Below, one piece after another: positions 61,101 through 64,000 of a stretch of DNA of 64,000 nt. Every line of letters begins with the position of its first letter. Position 1 is the stretch's first letter. The translations under genes and the position numbers were made by a program. The stretch comes from Sitta carolinensis (taxonomy: Eukaryota; Chordata; Aves; Passeriformes; Sittidae). The notes under the pieces are model-generated. The model had not been told where the DNA came from. It searched no databases and saw nothing but the letters and a program-made list of their open reading frames with translations. The stretch lies in NCBI GenBank assembly GCA_032173965.1, contig CM063292.1, forward strand, positions 5,966,001 to 6,030,000. The letters are read 5' to 3'.

Positions 61101-63798
61101 ATTTTCTGGCTTGTTTAATAAACTCTGAACCACATTTCAGGCAGGACAAGACAAATGCCCAAGAGAAGAATGTGTGGATTCACTTTCACAGAAATTTATT
61201 TCTAAGCAACAAGAAAAATAAATAAAATAAATAAAATACTCTAAGATGAAATATAAGTAAGAGAATGTTGAATCAAATCAACAGATTGCCTGAGAAGAAA
61301 TCCATCCATCCCAGCAAGCAGTCCTTGGAATTATTATTTAAAGTAAGGGATGTACAGGTCACAGAGGCCAAACAGATTCCAGCAGGAGGTAAATCACACA
61401 GGTTACTTACTTATACCCCACACCACTACGTGTCGTGTTGCATTTAGTGTTCCCTTATCAAGAAAAGTAGGATACGATACAAAAATCCTCCTGAGGGCTG
61501 AAAGTTGCTTTTGTTTTCCTAGGATTTAGAAACTCTTGGCACAGTCTTTTGGGATTCTCACAGCTTTGTGTACGCTAACTGCTGTGACGTAAATACAAAT
61601 TGTATTTTTCACATTTGCTTTGCTCTATTTCTTATCTGATTCCAAGCAACAGTAAAACTCTGCTCCCCTCCTGCACCTAACAAGCTCATCACCCTCACTG
61701 GTTACTGTCCCCTCAAACATCTGCAGAAAGAACAGAAACTGCTTTAATATAATCACCAGGACCTACCAGAGGCTTTGGCAGTGTAAGGCAGACCTGAAAG
61801 ACTAACACGTCACGGGGTGGGTTCCTGTAAATTCACATAAAATCCTATTTTTATTTAAGTTTGTGAGGACCAAAATAGCAAATCCCAATCTTAAGAAACC
61901 TGCCCATCTACCTCTTCAACAGCAGCATTGCTCAAAATACAGAGGCACAGATTAATTATCTGCATTTTATGCAAAGTAGACTATAACAGGAATACTTTTT
62001 ATACTTTTTACACAAATTCAACTGAAGAACTAATAAAACCTTTTGCATTAATTGTTCACTAATTTTGCCTCATCTTAGCTCTGCTGTGTTAAGTACTGCT
62101 GCATCCTTCAGATTATTACTTTTAAAAATAAATCATAGAATAATTTTGCAGGAGCAAAATGTTATGAATGCTGATAAATGGCTGAGAGTAATATGATTTG
62201 TGTCATTATTAGAGGATGCATGCTCACTATCAGAAGTGCTTTCATGACAAGGAAGGTATTGAAATTCAAAAATGTTTAATAAAATGTAAACCTTATAATC
62301 TTGCAGGTATTTATCCTGCTGCTAATTACTTCCAGGGGGCCTGGCACACATGTAAAAGAGCAATGGGGATCAGCAGGGAGCATTTGCTAACTCAAAAAGT
62401 TAGAAAGATCACTTTCCCTAGAGATAAAGAGCTGTTAAATCTGTCAACTTAAACCTTAATGCATAACATCTAAAATAATCTCTATTATCTTTACAGACAG
62501 CCTGTATGAGAATTAATGCAGCAATAATCTGGTAGACAGCAACTAGCTAGAATTTAAGAGATACAAGACTCCAACCAACTCAGCCTGACCAACAATACTG
62601 GGAGGTTGATGCCAAAATTGACTGCTCCACAAATTAATAATTTTCTCAGAATATCAGAACAATTTTAGCTAAAGTCTCCAGTGATGGAGTTTTGTCTCAC
62701 TCTAAATTGGCAGGGAAATGGTTTGTGTGGATCTATTCCTGTGTGGATGTGTGCATCCAGAGCTCTGCACACACCTGCAGGCTCTGTCCCAAGGGAGCTC
62801 CCTGCTCCCAACACATCGCTCAGAGGAGTGGCAGCTCCCAGTGCTGCAGCCTTCAAGGTCATTAGTGCAAATGGGTATTCTTAAAATAGCCTATTGAATT
62901 TCTTCCCAAAATAAGGATTTTTGCCTTGACCAAACATCAAGCAGTGCTTTTAAACTAAGCCAAATGTTTCCTGTACCAGCAGAGGCTGCAGCAGATGAGC
63001 CCAGAGCTGACCCAGGCTTTGGGATTTGGGACAGGACAGGATGCACTCTTTAAGGATTCACTCTTTGGGATGCACACTTTGGGATGCACACAGCCATGAC
63101 ACACATGGAACAAGCAGTGCTCACAGGGTCCTAGGAACTGCTGCTCTCCCAAGGCTGCACTCCAGACCTCTGCAGTAACTAATCCAGACAAATGACCCAG
63201 TCAGAAACAGCAACTGTAAACAGGCTGCACTTGCTGACACTGCATAGCTGCGGGGAGAGCCAAATGTGGAGGCAAAAAAAAAAAAAAAAGAGAAGAAACA
63301 ACAAAACCTACCCAAAGCCAGTGCTAGGGTTTGGGCCTCCTCCCTGACTTGGCTGACACAACATATGGAATTAATGTTGACACATGTAAACTACTACACA
63401 TTGGCCAGAAGTAAACAAATACCAGATAAATCTGATAGGTTTAGAGAAGGAGGGATTCAAAAAGGACCCTGGGAAAATGGCAAACTCATCGCTTAAAAAC
63501 AAAAGGTGAAGTGACAGGGAAAAACAGCTAGCCAACATGTCTTCTATTTCACATGCTTATACCCACAGTTACTCAGAATGGGAATGCATGTTCAGTGAAG
63601 TTAGAACAGGATTATTTAATTCTCCAGCAAAGCCAACCAGAATATTGTGTCACCACCTTATAAAATGATATTAATATAGCACTTGAAAAGGCATTATTAA
63701 AAGCAAAGAAGCTGATTCATGGACTAAAAAGTGTGAGCTTATGGGACCTAAGTTCACATGGCTTAGAAAAAAGATATTTAAAGAGGAATTTGAAGATC
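58111..63798. other. Gene-less AT-rich sequence
   Basis: No supported gene. 58840-59160 holds a TGATGATGTCAC (CRE-like) word, a CAGCTGCTC E-box and a TATATATGA stretch in about 100 bases, weakly promoter- or enhancer-like. (AAAT)n lies at 61214-61236. A TTTGGGATGCACAC tandem pair lies at about 63063-63092 and an A16 run at 63274-63289. Frames are short and unrecognised. Confidence 0.5.
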
Positions 63799-63807
63799 AT
63801 ATATATC

Positions 63808-63839
<32 letters not shown>

Positions 63840-63845
63840 TATATA
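63799..63845. repeat. Compound (TA)n(CA)n microsatellite
   Basis: Imperfect TA/TATC units lead into about 12 AC units (63817-63839) and return to ATATATA. A typical compound dinucleotide repeat. Confidence 0.95.
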
Positions 63846-64000
63846 ACAGAAACCTTGAAAGTAAAAGAAGCCAGTTGTACTTTTTAAGAAAATACAGTAG
63901 GGACAATAATAAAAGGTAAAGAAGATACACATTTAACATAAATTGAGACACTCTGACATAAAGACACTAAAGAACAAAATACCGTTCCTTAGTCAAATGA

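Noticed and set aside
1..64000. CRISPR arrays, operons, prophage, insertion sequences
   Set aside because: The CR1 elements and low-coding, homopolymer-rich composition identify vertebrate nuclear DNA, and no such structures are visible.

Overview
This window looks like nuclear DNA of a bird. Two stretches (about 7216-7350 and 41839-41960) match what I know of the 3' end of avian CR1 LINEs, both on the minus strand. Two older, more decayed CR1-family pieces are also present: 18577-19055 on the minus strand and about 38340-38770 on the plus strand. A stretch at about 55015-55694 on the minus strand resembles a songbird-type endogenous-retrovirus LTR, as I recall those families; this points towards a passerine but does not prove it. 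The DNA is AT-rich, CpG-poor and full of long A/T runs, as expected of a gene-poor intergenic region or a very large intron.

I found no gene I can name. No tRNA, rRNA, CRISPR array or recognisable protein domain of a cellular gene is visible. Most open frames are short, overlap frames on the other strand, often begin with a non-ATG codon, and look like chance. A few deserve mention without a functional call: a 154-codon ATG frame with a good start context (6461-6925), a 291-codon minus-strand frame that starts at TTG (16732-17607), a 197-codon ATG frame in a GC-rich islet (33088-33681), and a 72-codon Ser/Thr-rich frame with an in-frame 36-base duplication (52498-52716).

Layout. 1-7215: unique AT-rich DNA with an A36 run. 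7216-7390: CR1 tail plus an ATAA-type microsatellite. 11018-11126: A-rich tract ending in A46. 13590-14260: TAAT-rich block around a small CpG cluster, regulatory-looking. 14423-14494: TA microsatellite. 16732-17640: long minus-strand frame with a TATAAAAG motif just upstream. 18577-19055: old CR1. 21030-21440 and 29360-29760: TAAT-rich blocks resembling conserved developmental enhancers. 23330-24850: GC-rich islets. 25240-25710: CpG-dense tract abutting a T27 run, the oddest compositional anomaly here. 32579-32639: long pyrimidine tract ending in CAG. 33160-33540: GC-rich islet. 36839-36978: GAAAAA hexanucleotide array. 38340-38770: old CR1 reverse-transcriptase-region remnant. 41839-41960: CR1 tail. 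45390-46010, 48160-48560, 54530-55000 and 57690-58110: further GC-rich islets. 55015-55694: solo-LTR-like element. 63799-63845: TA/CA microsatellite.

No pathway or operon can be described. The most plausible functional content is cis-regulatory, and that needs a cross-species alignment I cannot run.
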